From the NCBI GenBank assembly GCA_964435165.1, contig CAYSXY010000021.1, positions 1-34,607 on the forward strand: 34,607 bases of DNA, written 5' to 3'. The notes under the pieces were generated by a model, which was given only the letters and a program-made list of their open reading frames with translations, had not been told where the DNA came from and made no database searches. Shown piece after piece: positions 15,867 through 25,184 of the stretch; positions within the stretch are counted from its first letter, which is position 1, and each line of letters opens with the position of its first letter. Source of the DNA: CAYSXY01 sp964435165 (GTDB taxonomy: Bacteria; Pseudomonadota; Alphaproteobacteria; Rickettsiales; RI-342). Made by a program: the position numbers and the translations under genes.

Positions 15867-17690
15867 ATGCGATTTGTGGTGCTATGGTTGTTGATCTGGA
15901 TGTTGCCCTCGATGCTGTGGGCGGTGGAGTTTCGGGCTGATCTGGATAATCGCATCGGTGTGGTGGGGCAGGCAACGCAGTTGCATGTGATGCTGGAAGG
16001 TGCAAGCGCACCGCAGGGATTTCGATTGCGCGATATGGAGCCATCGATTGAGGTTTCCGGGCCACGGCGCAGCACCAATGTGCAAATGATGAATGGGGTG
16101 ATGCGTCAGCAGCATATCTGGACCTACACGCTCATTCCTACCAAGTCGGGGCAGTTTTCGATTCCGGCGCAGCATATTGTGACGGATCGGGGCATGTTTC
16201 ATAGCAAGCGGCTGCATTTTAACGTGCAGAGCAGCGGGAGCGCCGTGCCGGGAGGAGGTAGCCCCGGGCACGCCGTGCCAGGAGGCTCAGGAGCAAGTGA
16301 TGATCGGGCGGCGCCATTATCGGCAGAGCTGCGACTACCGGAGATGACGCCCTATATCGGTCAGCCGGTAGTGTTTGATATTGTTGTCAAAGCCGGAATT
16401 GGGTTGCAGAATTTAAGCCTGCCCAAGCCGGAATCCGATGGGGCACGGATTGAAGCGGTGGGCGAGCCAATTGAGCGTGAGGTGCCGCGTGGGCCACGCA
16501 GCTATGTGGAGACAGTAGTGCGCTATGTCTTAACGCCGCTTCGTGAAGGGGAGATTGTCATTCAGCCGGTAACCTTACGCGGCGAGATGCTTAGCCGTGG
16601 GTCGACCAATTTGTTGGGGCGGGTTGACCCTTTTTCCAGCCCTGGGCAGATAATGCGGCAGATGATGCGAGATTTGACGCCACAGGCGGTGGCCGTGCAA
16701 ACCAAAGCACACCCATTACGCGTGCGATCAATTCCTGCCGGTTGGCAGGCTGATCCGACATTGTGGCTACCGTTACATAAGCTGGAATTGACGCAGGAGG
16801 TTGATGCAGGTGAGCAGGCTATCGGCCAGCCGGTGACGCGGCGTGTGACAATGGTGGCGACAGGAGGGTATCGCGAAATGCTGCCAGATTTAGAGGCCCT
16901 GCAGAAACGCGCGATCGATGCGGACCGGCTACAGTTTTACGCAGGCAGAGAGGATGGAGATAGTGTATTTAATCGCCAGCATAATGCGCAGGTTAGCTGG
17001 CAGAGGCGTGATTATACATATGTTCCATTGGATGGCGGAACGATTGTGCTGCCTGAAGTGCGTATTCCCTGGTGGGATGTGAAGAGTGAAGAAATGCGCT
17101 GGGCAGTGTTGCCGCAGGAGGAAGTGCCGATTGCCGGGCCGCAGCGTATGGCAACTGAGCTATCGTCGCAGATTTCTGAGAGTGTGGAAGTACAGTCTTC
17201 CGTAGATAACAGGAATGAAGAGCAAAATGCGGAAGCTCGGGATGAGCCGGAAACAGCAGGAAAAGAGCGGCAACCATCCTGGATACAATCGGTGCATATG
17301 GTGTACTGGGTCTTGGCTGTGGTTGCGCTGGCGGCGGGTGGTGCTGCTTTTTTATGGTGGCGGCATTATCGGGGAGTAGGCTTAACCGAGAATGGTGGGC
17401 GGGATAGTCTGGAGCGTCGATTGCAGAATGCAACGGATCATCAGGCGTTGTATGACGCCCTGCTTGAGGTGAATAAGGCTGTATCGGGGAGTGATGGCCG
17501 GGTTAGTGATGCGCTTAAACGTCTGGAGCGATCATTATATGGTGCTGGAGACAGGTTGAGTGCCCATGAGATGCAGGAGATGAAGGCACTCTGTTTAGCC
17601 CGGCTACGTCACGAACGCCCGGGCATGTCAAAGAACCGCAGGCAATCCACGATGGCGCGTGGATTGCCGCCGATGAATCCTGTGCACTAG
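15867..17690 (+). CDS. batD: BatD family envelope protein
   Basis: 607 residues with a signal peptide (about 1-19, cleavage after MLWA), a large periplasmic beta-rich region with repeated Ig-like units, and a single transmembrane helix near 479-498 followed by a roughly 100-residue cytoplasmic helical tail. This is the standard architecture of BatD (aerotolerance-associated oxygen-tolerance protein). A short Gly/Pro/Ser linker with direct repeats (AVPGG) interrupts the periplasmic region around residues 127-147. A GTGAGG ribosome-binding site precedes the ATG. It closes the MoxR/Bat cluster; its stop overlaps that of the opposite-strand gene within a CTAG. Confidence 0.88.
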   Translation: MRFVVLWLLIWMLPSMLWAVEFRADLDNRIGVVGQATQLHVMLEGASAPQGFRLRDMEPSIEVSGPRRSTNVQMMNGVMRQQHIWTYTLIPTKSGQFSIPAQHIVTDRGMFHSKRLHFNVQSSGSAVPGGGSPGHAVPGGSGASDDRAAPLSAELRLPEMTPYIGQPVVFDIVVKAGIGLQNLSLPKPESDGARIEAVGEPIEREVPRGPRSYVETVVRYVLTPLREGEIVIQPVTLRGEMLSRGSTNLLGRVDPFSSPGQIMRQMMRDLTPQAVAVQTKAHPLRVRSIPAGWQADPTLWLPLHKLELTQEVDAGEQAIGQPVTRRVTMVATGGYREMLPDLEALQKRAIDADRLQFYAGREDGDSVFNRQHNAQVSWQRRDYTYVPLDGGTIVLPEVRIPWWDVKSEEMRWAVLPQEEVPIAGPQRMATELSSQISESVEVQSSVDNRNEEQNAEARDEPETAGKERQPSWIQSVHMVYWVLAVVALAAGGAAFLWWRHYRGVGLTENGGRDSLERRLQNATDHQALYDALLEVNKAVSGSDGRVSDALKRLERSLYGAGDRLSAHEMQEMKALCLARLRHERPGMSKNRRQSTMARGLPPMNPVH

Positions 17691-18217
17691 TTTGTATCGG
17701 TTGAATGGGCTGTCGGATGGTGTTGGGCCTTTGAAGCACGGGTTTGCGCGCTGCGGTTCCAGAGATCGATCAATATATCGAGTCCTTTGTGTAAATCGGA
17801 CAATGATTTTTCGCGCCGTCTTAATGGTGCGTCGAGATTGAGGAATGCAGGCGGCTGAAGGAATACACAGCAGTCCAGAACAGCTTGTTTGATATGCGCC
17901 TGTTCCAGCATGAGCAGTGCTTCCTGCAGTTCTGCTTCGCGTTCTGACTGCCAGAGCGCGTCATACTCACCCTGTGGTAGCCCGCCCGGTTCAATATGCA
18001 GTGCGGTGACCCAGCTTTTGCCATGGGTGATGCGGTATAGCCAGGCAATGCGCCGTGCTGCGTGATATTGCTCTTCCGAAATCAAGTCTCTTTTGACGCA
18101 GAGATCAATCGGTTCATCGGTCAGGCCCTGGGCTCGTCTTGCCTGTAGTTCCGGTGTGCCATGGTCATATCGAGGTTTTGCCTGTTTGGGGCGGCCTCGG
18201 CGGTGGCGAAATGTCAT
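17687..18217 (-). CDS. Conserved-looking hypothetical protein, basic N-terminus
   Basis: 176 residues. It starts with a basic RHRRGRPKQAKPR segment resembling an AT-hook or nuclear-type DNA-contact arm, followed by a helical body with an RDLISEEQYHAARRIAWLYR region and a long acidic helix. The composition suggests a nucleic-acid-associated protein. I have a weak impression of similar proteins of unknown function near phage terminases in alphaproteobacteria, but cannot name a family. No membrane segment. It converges with batD and is divergent from the PEP carboxylase gene, with about 100 bp between. Confidence 0.65.
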   Translation of the reverse strand: MTFRHRRGRPKQAKPRYDHGTPELQARRAQGLTDEPIDLCVKRDLISEEQYHAARRIAWLYRITHGKSWVTALHIEPGGLPQGEYDALWQSEREAELQEALLMLEQAHIKQAVLDCCVFLQPPAFLNLDAPLRRREKSLSDLHKGLDILIDLWNRSAQTRASKAQHHPTAHSTDTN

Positions 18218-18316
18218 AGGAATGTCACTTTACAATGGTTAACCTATCTGTTTATACAAGCTACCCTTTTCCCGTATCTATGCGGAAGAGAATAAAAATA
18301 GTAGCAACAGGAAAAG

Positions 18317-21300
18317 ATGATGCCCACAGTTCAGCCCGCCCCTAATGATGATATTCAAGCCATGTTAGCCTCAACAGAGGTGGATGTGATTCGTTCTGCT
18401 CTGCAGGCTCGTTTTTTGCACGTATTGGAAGATGAAGTGCGGCAGCATGCTGAGCATATAGTATTCACGCTCGGTGAGATGAAAGACAAAGGGCAGCGTC
18501 AGCAGGCGATGGTTGCCTATTATGAAGAGATTGCTGCTGGCGATGGCGGTATTGCGTTACAGACAACCGTGGTGGATGCTATCGGTAAAATGGTGCATTT
18601 GTCTAACGTGGCAGAGAACAGAGCATATTTGAATGCTCGTGCAATGGAGACAGAAACAGGACAGCCGCATGAACGTGGATTGCGGGCTGCCTTGCAGCGT
18701 ATGGAAGAAAAGGGAATACCCAAAGATCAGGTGGAGGCATGGCTGACCAAGCTGATGGTGCGGCCTGTATTGACCTCGCACCCGACCGAACCAAATTCAA
18801 AAGATTTTGTGGATGCGATTCAGGAAGTGATTCGCACTATTGAGTTTATTTCTGACGGCGTGGATGGCTGGACGGCTGAGATGCTGGACGCGGCATTAAC
18901 GGATTTTGCCACTGTGAATGCGACGCAAAACGGCCGTTTGAGTCCACAGCAGGAAGTGGAAATCAGCATTGATTATATGCGTAACTTTTATCGTGGTGCG
19001 CCTGAGATATTTCGTGAACTGCAGGCAGCGGTGGCAACGAGTGATGCCTATCGTGATATTGATTTGCATGCCGTAGCAAGCAAAATGTTTGGGCCCAGAA
19101 TGTGGTCTGGTACCGATGCGGATGGTAACAAAAACATCACAGCAGCGGTATCCGAACAGACGATCATGGAGTTATCGGCAGCACTCAAGGCGCTGTATAT
19201 TAATGATATTGAAGATATGATTCGCCGGTCGGGTGACGATATTGATTTGCAGCAGCGATTAATGGCGATTCGTGAGCGCCTGAATCAGGGAGGGAACGAT
19301 TTTTATACGGCAGATGGTAATGCTGGCTTTGCCGGAATAGTCGAAGATATTGCGGCGCTCCATCGGGAGACGGCAGAGCGTGGAATCGATGTGGTAGCGC
19401 TTGGGTTGGATGATTTGTATTTACGCACCCAGCTTTTTGGTGAGTTTTTTGCACAGCTTGATATTCGCCTCAAAAGTGATGTGCATAATCATATCATGGA
19501 CGAAATTTTCGATGCGCATGAGGAGATTTTGGGCGACGAATTGAGGGAAGATGTGTTGCAGTTGCGAGAGCAGCAGGCATTGGTGGCGACGATGCGCCAG
19601 CGATTTAATGAAGCCTCTGCTCTGGATGAGAATTTTAAGTCGAGTTATGAAGAAGATGCCGCTTTGAAGGTGGCTGAAGGTCGAGTGAAGGAATTGCGTC
19701 AGACATTGCGTCCGGCAATTGTCGATGCGTTGCTCAGTATGGATGAAGGGCAATTAAATGCCTATGTGCTTGAAGCTCAGCAGGCCTTTTTGCCGGGTAG
19801 TCCGGAATATGAGACGATTTTGAAACTGCCAATGCTGCAGCGCCATCCGAATCGGGTGGAAAACTGGATTGTGTCGAATAATGAGTCTGCCGCTGATCTG
19901 ATGGCAGTGCAGGTGTTATTGCGATCGCATGGGTTGGAAGGTGCCCTGCGTTTGATTCCTTTGCAGGAAAGCCGTGCGGCATTGAATAATGCCGTGCCGA
20001 TGCTGGAAGAATTGCTTGGTAATCCACATTACATGCGTCATGTGGCGGCGCTGGGCAATAAAGTCGATATTATGGTGGGATATAGCGACTCAACCCGGGA
20101 AGCGGGGCCTGGAGCGAGGGATTTACAATTGGATACGATTGTGAAATGTATTCAACTGGTGGATCGATATAATCGAGAGCATCCTAATATACAGCCACCG
20201 GTGGAAGTGCGATTTTTCCACGGTCATGGCAGTTCAATTCCACGTGGTGGCGGGGATTTAACGGAATATCACCGTAACCCGGAACGTAATTTGGCAGCAG
20301 ATATACTGGCGAACCCGGATAGCTATCGTGGCGAGGGGTCGGTGCTCGATGCGGTATCCGGCGAGTTGGTGGGCACATTGCAGGGGCGTGCGCGTCGTTT
20401 TCGTTTTGGAACGCCGGCGAATGCGGCTCACTTTATCAAAGATATGCTGTCGGCCGGGTTGGATATGATGTCAACGATTTGGCGAACGGAACAGGGATTG
20501 CTCTCGGCGCAGGAGAAGGCACAGATTCGTCGGGAAGAAAAGGTTGAGCAGCGCGTGAGTGGCTTTGCTGACCGGAGTATGGATGTGTATGAGGTGCTTT
20601 ATACCAGTGAGCAATTGACAAAACTGGCGGAAGATAATGTGCCGTGGGCGTGCCGTAATACCGCCAATATCTCCTCACGTGCCCGTAGCCGTGAAGCAGA
20701 CCTTCAGGGAGCTGCGGCACAGGCAGAAGAAAGGGTGATTGTTGAAGGTGATGTGATTCAGCAGCAGCGAGCGATTGGGAATGAACGTCTGAATGCGCAT
20801 GCACGGAAATGTTTGCCTGGATGGTATGGTTTTCAGTCATTGGCGGAGTATAGCATTGCTGAGCGCACGGAGATGCTGCGCAGTGAGAAGTTTATGAAAA
20901 TGATGGAACGTGCCAGCGTGATTATGGCGCAGACGGATTTTGACGTGTCATGGCGGCATATGGGCAATGCGCTGCAATCTGCCGGTATTACTGACATTCC
21001 TCCGTCCTACGCACAGATAGAGGCGTGGAGTAGGGCGTATGATCAGTATTTTGAGACAGGTTTGGTCACTCCGTTGCAAACACAGGCGCATATGCATGTG
21101 ATGCGCAACCAGGTGGCATTGTTGATGGCCGAGACATTTACCGGGCAGCCGATTATCGGTACAGACCTTGAGCCACGCATGATTGAGATGTTGAATCGTG
21201 ACCCTGGCGTGTTGATGCGCCTTTCTACCGTTGATGGATTGCCCAATGACGGTGTGTTGGAATGGCCGGAGCTTAACCGTGAAGTAGGGCAGCGGATCGG

Positions 21301-21541
21301 CCTGGTGGAATCGCTGTCGGTGCTGCAAGGTCATTTGCATGCCAAACATTTGGGGCAGGAAATTAGCGATGCAGTACAAAACCTGTTTCATAAAGTTTAT
21401 GCCGGTACAAATGCCGGGCTGCGTACACCGGTGAGCATGATGAACTCCGTTGATATGGTGGCAGAGCAGGCGTTAGACATTGCCAAGCGTTTTGGCAATG
21501 GCCATAGTTCGGGCAGTGGTCTGCCGGATCCCGCTGGCTGA
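18317..21541 (+). CDS. ppc: Divergent phosphoenolpyruvate carboxylase
   Basis: Would form oxaloacetate from PEP and bicarbonate (anaplerosis). Family landmarks are VRPVLTSHPTEPN with catalytic H155, VDIMVGYSDSTREAG with metal-ligand D591, FFHGHGSSIPRGGG (635-646), ISSRARSR and LPGWYGF. Two active-site basic residues differ from the E. coli enzyme: the Lys of YSDSAKDAG is Arg (R594), and the first Arg of the HGRGGSIGRGG loop is His (H637), while the second (R643) is kept. At 1074 residues it is longer than typical bacterial PEPC (about 880-970). The start has an AGGAAAAG ribosome-binding site; the ATG at 18317 or the next at 18320 may be used. It is monocistronic. Family membership is firm; activity is less certain because of the substitutions. 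Confidence 0.88.
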   Translation: MMPTVQPAPNDDIQAMLASTEVDVIRSALQARFLHVLEDEVRQHAEHIVFTLGEMKDKGQRQQAMVAYYEEIAAGDGGIALQTTVVDAIGKMVHLSNVAENRAYLNARAMETETGQPHERGLRAALQRMEEKGIPKDQVEAWLTKLMVRPVLTSHPTEPNSKDFVDAIQEVIRTIEFISDGVDGWTAEMLDAALTDFATVNATQNGRLSPQQEVEISIDYMRNFYRGAPEIFRELQAAVATSDAYRDIDLHAVASKMFGPRMWSGTDADGNKNITAAVSEQTIMELSAALKALYINDIEDMIRRSGDDIDLQQRLMAIRERLNQGGNDFYTADGNAGFAGIVEDIAALHRETAERGIDVVALGLDDLYLRTQLFGEFFAQLDIRLKSDVHNHIMDEIFDAHEEILGDELREDVLQLREQQALVATMRQRFNEASALDENFKSSYEEDAALKVAEGRVKELRQTLRPAIVDALLSMDEGQLNAYVLEAQQAFLPGSPEYETILKLPMLQRHPNRVENWIVSNNESAADLMAVQVLLRSHGLEGALRLIPLQESRAALNNAVPMLEELLGNPHYMRHVAALGNKVDIMVGYSDSTREAGPGARDLQLDTIVKCIQLVDRYNREHPNIQPPVEVRFFHGHGSSIPRGGGDLTEYHRNPERNLAADILANPDSYRGEGSVLDAVSGELVGTLQGRARRFRFGTPANAAHFIKDMLSAGLDMMSTIWRTEQGLLSAQEKAQIRREEKVEQRVSGFADRSMDVYEVLYTSEQLTKLAEDNVPWACRNTANISSRARSREADLQGAAAQAEERVIVEGDVIQQQRAIGNERLNAHARKCLPGWYGFQSLAEYSIAERTEMLRSEKFMKMMERASVIMAQTDFDVSWRHMGNALQSAGITDIPPSYAQIEAWSRAYDQYFETGLVTPLQTQAHMHVMRNQVALLMAETFTGQPIIGTDLEPRMIEMLNRDPGVLMRLSTVDGLPNDGVLEWPELNREVGQRIGLVESLSVLQGHLHAKHLGQEISDAVQNLFHKVYAGTNAGLRTPVSMMNSVDMVAEQALDIAKRFGNGHSSGSGLPDPAG

Positions 21542-21801
21542 GGAAATCAGCAACACATAGTGCATTGAGAGTAATAAGCTTCTTCCCCGTTCTCATTGTA
21601 TATCGTATAATGTAAATGTAAGGTGCTGAAATTAAAGCACTATCATTGCTTACCCCCTTAATACACCAAATAATATTATTTTATGTATACAAATGCACTT
21701 CCTAGGTTTATTTGTTGGATATATCCTATATGTGTCAAGTGTAAAATGACATTAATTTAGGATTTTTACGTCAAAGCGTCTTGTATCAGGGGAGGTTACA
21801 A

Positions 21802-22299
21802 ATGCGGTTATCGTCAAAAAATAGGACATATCCACCACGCATTGCAAAGCAGATCGCCACACCAGGGCGCAAGCACACGATTCACCGGCAATCATTATCC
21901 TCTGTTTCTTCAAGGGACCGTAGTGCGAGTTCTTCTGCGCCATCTTATTTGTCGGAAATTGCAACCGTTGATACGGCGTTGGATGTATTACGCGATACAG
22001 CTTCAGATCATCATACGTATGGTCAATGCGCTGATGACCAACAGGATGTTGTCGATGATAGTCCGGTGCGGCCTTATGTGGCGATGTGGAGAGCGGTGAT
22101 TATGCAGGCGGTGGTTGATGCGCGCTCAGAATCCAGCAAAGCTGAGATGGCCTATGAAAAGCAACAGGCTAAAGTATGGCTGGAGGGACGAAATGCCGAT
22201 TTTTACTGGGTATGCTGGATGGCAGAGATGGATCCGCAATATGTCCGTGAAAGAGCGGCATATGCGTTATCTCATGATCTCGATCTTTCTCATTTTTAA
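21802..22299 (+). CDS. Hypothetical protein, possibly phage/GTA-associated
   Basis: 165 residues from the ATG at 21802, which has a strong ribosome-binding site (AGGGGAGG); an upstream TTG at 21781 is unlikely. The N-terminal 50 residues are basic and Ser/Arg-rich, probably disordered. The C-terminal half (KVWLEGRNADFYWVCWMAEMDP, then YVRERA) resembles a short pattern, W-L-x-S-x-D-F-x-x-V-C-x-x-A-x-x-D-P-x-x-V-R, that I associate with small unknown genes near alphaproteobacterial phage terminases. That link is from memory, not a search. It follows an AT-rich 260-bp spacer after ppc that contains nothing else I can support. Confidence 0.65.
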   Translation: MRLSSKNRTYPPRIAKQIATPGRKHTIHRQSLSSVSSRDRSASSSAPSYLSEIATVDTALDVLRDTASDHHTYGQCADDQQDVVDDSPVRPYVAMWRAVIMQAVVDARSESSKAEMAYEKQQAKVWLEGRNADFYWVCWMAEMDPQYVRERAAYALSHDLDLSHF

Positions 22300-22320
22300 T
22301 GACATTCAGACAGCATGTAA

Positions 22321-22692
22321 GTGTTGATGGTGCAGGGTAAAGACGAACAGGATGGATTCGTTGATCATCAGTCGATGGCCTCTCATACTGAGGTGCTACT
22401 GGTCGAGGCGATAGAGGTTGCGCGACAGTTGGTGGATGATTTTCGTCATCAAATGCAATCGGGCGGTGATGAAGGCACCGTTGATTGGCTGTGGGGAGAA
22501 AAAGAAAGTGGTGCGTCTCATTTTGTCAAACTTGTCGGAGCTATTGCAAAATTGCTTGAACTGAAAGAGAAATATGCGAGTGCGCCCTCTGCGACAGGTG
22601 ATGCGATTGAGAGTAATTTTGGCGAGGAAGATCAGGCGATTATCGAGCGTTTTTTGGCGCGTAATAAGGTTCTGGATAAAGCCGATGAGTGA
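22321..22692 (+). CDS. Small acidic hypothetical protein
   Basis: 123 residues, acidic and helical. The segment FVKLVGAIAKLLELKEKYA followed by EEDQAIIERFL suggests a coiled or helical-hairpin domain. It begins 21 nt after the preceding unknown gene, so the two are probably cotranscribed. The start is uncertain: GTG at 22321 or ATG at 22327, with no clear ribosome-binding site. It might be a small-terminase-like or regulatory partner of the later packaging genes, but nothing in the sequence proves this. It converges with the FHA gene. Confidence 0.55.
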   Translation: MLMVQGKDEQDGFVDHQSMASHTEVLLVEAIEVARQLVDDFRHQMQSGGDEGTVDWLWGEKESGASHFVKLVGAIAKLLELKEKYASAPSATGDAIESNFGEEDQAIIERFLARNKVLDKADE

Positions 22693-22705
22693 AATGGGAA
22701 GTGAA

Positions 22706-23665
22706 TTACTCATCTGTCGGGTGATAGAAGACAGGGTTGGCCTCATCTAAGAATTGTTCAGGCGTTAGATCGGGCGCCAGGCGCCATCCGGGGATTTTAA
22801 GGATATGTGAGTAACCGGCACGTGTATATTGCTGTTTTGCCGTGAGTTCTGTGTAATCCACAAGGAAGGCACTCAGCGAGATTAAACTGACAATGAAGCC
22901 ACTAATGATCCAGCGTCGTCTTTTTGTGAGGTGAGTTGCGGCGCGCAAGGTGGCTGAAAGTAACCATCCCAGTGATGCAGCCCAAAATACCGCAAATGCA
23001 GCATATGCAGCTAGATCATTATTTATTTTATAGGCGGTGGTCTCTGCCAGTCCTGCGGTCCACTCCAGAATAATCAAATAGAGCGATATCATCGAGAGTT
23101 GGCGAGCGGCGCGTGTTCGATGCCGAATAACACGGCCTACAAGTGCCCATATACCTGTCCAGCAAAGGGCGAGGAACATGATGGGCAGTGCTTCGCTTAC
23201 GTAATAGGTGAATGATTGTTGTGTCCAGCTATGCGCGTGGCTTTTTACAGCAATGAATATGCCCAACATGAACCACATGAAGATGGCGATAAAGGGGTGT
23301 GATAGCAATCGGTTGATGGGGCCCGGGTCAATAAGAATTTCGCTTTCTTCCACCGGGTGCATGGGAGAGAGGAGGCGCAGGCGAGTTTTGCCAATGATAA
23401 TTTCATCGCCTGATTTTATGTGAATCCACTCACTGCGAGTCAGCTTATGGTTGTGTAATATGCCGTTTTTACTGTCTTTATCGCGCAGCAACCAGCCTTC
23501 ATCCTGCTCGCATATGACGAGATGTTCCGGGCAGACGTGAGGGTCAGTGATGATGAGGTCATTATAGTACGCACGTCCGACGCGTACCGGGTATTCCCGG
23601 AATCGGTAGCGCTGTGGGATGCGAAACCCTGTGCGGTGGAAAAGTTCGACGATTAATCGTTCCAC
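22706..23665 (-). CDS. FHA-domain multi-pass membrane protein
   Basis: 319 residues. The N-terminal FHA domain (about 20-100) has the GR pair (30-31), a PEHL segment where S-R-x-H is usual (Ser replaced by Cys at 45), D-S-K-N-G (64-68) and GDEIIIGKTRLRL. It is followed by about five transmembrane helices (near 123-140, 160-178, 190-207, 218-238, 252-270) and a C-terminal tail of about 50 residues. FHA domains bind phosphothreonine peptides; no Ser/Thr kinase is present in this window. The start overlaps the end of the serine protease gene by 13 nt, which argues that the two proteins work together across the membrane. Confidence 0.88.
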   Translation of the reverse strand: MERLIVELFHRTGFRIPQRYRFREYPVRVGRAYYNDLIITDPHVCPEHLVICEQDEGWLLRDKDSKNGILHNHKLTRSEWIHIKSGDEIIIGKTRLRLLSPMHPVEESEILIDPGPINRLLSHPFIAIFMWFMLGIFIAVKSHAHSWTQQSFTYYVSEALPIMFLALCWTGIWALVGRVIRHRTRAARQLSMISLYLIILEWTAGLAETTAYKINNDLAAYAAFAVFWAASLGWLLSATLRAATHLTKRRRWIISGFIVSLISLSAFLVDYTELTAKQQYTRAGYSHILKIPGWRLAPDLTPEQFLDEANPVFYHPTDE

Positions 23666-25065
23666 CGTATATGCTCCATGAATTGGCGTGTCAGGGCGAG
23701 GCTCATTTCTTCGCTCACGCCGAGCGCCACTATTTCGGCAAGAAGGCCGCTGGTATATTCACTGACCAGCGCCAGGCTCAGGCTTACATCGAATAAATCC
23801 GGAAATAAGGTGTAAGGACGAGCGCAGATCGCCGCTTTCCATTCTTCCCCGTGCATGGAGACAAATTCTGTATAGCATTGAAAACTTCCTGTGTCTTTTT
23901 CTCCGGCATTGTCAAAATTAAAACTTTCACCGAAATCGGTACTGTAGAGGTGGTAGAAACGCTCAGGCGAAAGTTCATCGGAATCATACCAGTCGAAGCG
24001 GTAGGCGATGCGTCCGGTGGACAGAGATGGTGAGAGATAGATCGTATCTTCGGTCGTGCAGGCGCGATAGCTATAATCATGGAGCGAATGTGCTTCACGA
24101 ACAGAATCCCCCCAGCATTTGAAGGCATTAACCTGAATGTCGGCGATGGAGGCGCGGCCGAATGGCAGCAGGTTCCATGGGCTTGATAATATCTGCGAAA
24201 TTACTCGTTGTTGATTCGCCAATAATTGCTGGTGCACATTCTGTTGAAGTGTGGCCTCATAATGTATTGGATTATCCAGATGCGTGCGATGGAGTTGTGA
24301 CAAATAACTGGAGGGGACCATAAAGCTGATATCGTTACCGGCGGTGGAGACGTTGATCCCGATAATCTCCCCACGGCGATTTAAGGCCGGGCCCCCACTC
24401 ATGCCACTGTTGAGCGAACCGGAAAAGAGGATTTTCTGGTAAAGAGATTGGTTGATCATGCCGTTATATGTGCCTTCGACAATCGTCATGCCTAAATCAT
24501 ATGGATTGCCGAGTGCATAGATGTGGTTGCCTTTCGCCAAAGGCTGAGTGCTGAGTGATAATGTGTGCGGCCCTGGGGTGTCGAGCAGGACAATCGCCAG
24601 ATCATGGATGACATCCACATGCTGGAGTGTGATCGTGCCGGTTGTGCCATCATGAGCGACATAGGCAAGACGGTATCGCTCCGGCCGGTACAATGCTTCG
24701 GAGATGACATGGTAATTGGTACCCACATGGCCATCTTTTGTATATTGAAAGCCTGAGCCAATGGACGATTTGGCACCGGACGTGCGGTCTATAACCTGAA
24801 TTTGAAAGATGGCAGCCTGATGTTTGGCATATAATTGCTGCGCTTGCTCGGTGACTTCCTCATCGGGTTCCAGAGAAAAGGTGGGAATTGAACCTGATAT
24901 GGACTGGGCTGATTCCGTCTCTGAGCCAAGCTGTGTGAGCCCGTTCAGGTTTAATTGAACCGTTATTGGAGAGAGCATTTGCGGGTGATGAGATGGTGTT
25001 GCCCACGATTGCTGAATCGTGAGTAAATAGACCATGATCATAGTTGGCAAGTACACCCATTTCAT
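23653..25065 (-). CDS. Secreted trypsin-like (S1C) serine protease
   Basis: 470 residues with a signal peptide (about 1-22, SWA cleavage region). The trypsin-like fold has a complete triad: H119 (TNYHVI), D155 (HDLAIV) and S223 (SGMSGGPAL). This resembles DegP-type S1C proteases but there is no PDZ domain; instead a C-terminal region of about 200 residues (270-470) of unknown function follows. That region contains several Cys (CWGD, RACT, FQCY, ICAR) that could form disulfides. It should act in the periplasm. It is the first gene of a two-gene operon with the FHA membrane protein, overlapping it by 13 nt. Confidence 0.9.
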   Translation of the reverse strand: MKWVYLPTMIMVYLLTIQQSWATPSHHPQMLSPITVQLNLNGLTQLGSETESAQSISGSIPTFSLEPDEEVTEQAQQLYAKHQAAIFQIQVIDRTSGAKSSIGSGFQYTKDGHVGTNYHVISEALYRPERYRLAYVAHDGTTGTITLQHVDVIHDLAIVLLDTPGPHTLSLSTQPLAKGNHIYALGNPYDLGMTIVEGTYNGMINQSLYQKILFSGSLNSGMSGGPALNRRGEIIGINVSTAGNDISFMVPSSYLSQLHRTHLDNPIHYEATLQQNVHQQLLANQQRVISQILSSPWNLLPFGRASIADIQVNAFKCWGDSVREAHSLHDYSYRACTTEDTIYLSPSLSTGRIAYRFDWYDSDELSPERFYHLYSTDFGESFNFDNAGEKDTGSFQCYTEFVSMHGEEWKAAICARPYTLFPDLFDVSLSLALVSEYTSGLLAEIVALGVSEEMSLALTRQFMEHIRWND

Positions 25066-25184
25066 GCATGTATCATGATGCGGGCAAGTAAAGAAATATT
25101 GAAAATGTGGTTATTTTTACTGGAAAATCAGGATGAGGCAGCGGATGATAGATTGTCATTTTTATTTTAGCATTGGACACATAT

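Noticed and set aside
18230..18250. TTAC...GGTTAACC upstream of ppc as a CtrA box
   Set aside because: First half-site and spacing do not fit the consensus.
21479..21498. Perfect 8-bp inverted repeat attgccaa/ttggcaat near the end of ppc
   Set aside because: It lies within conserved-frame coding sequence and has no T-tract, so I do not call a terminator.
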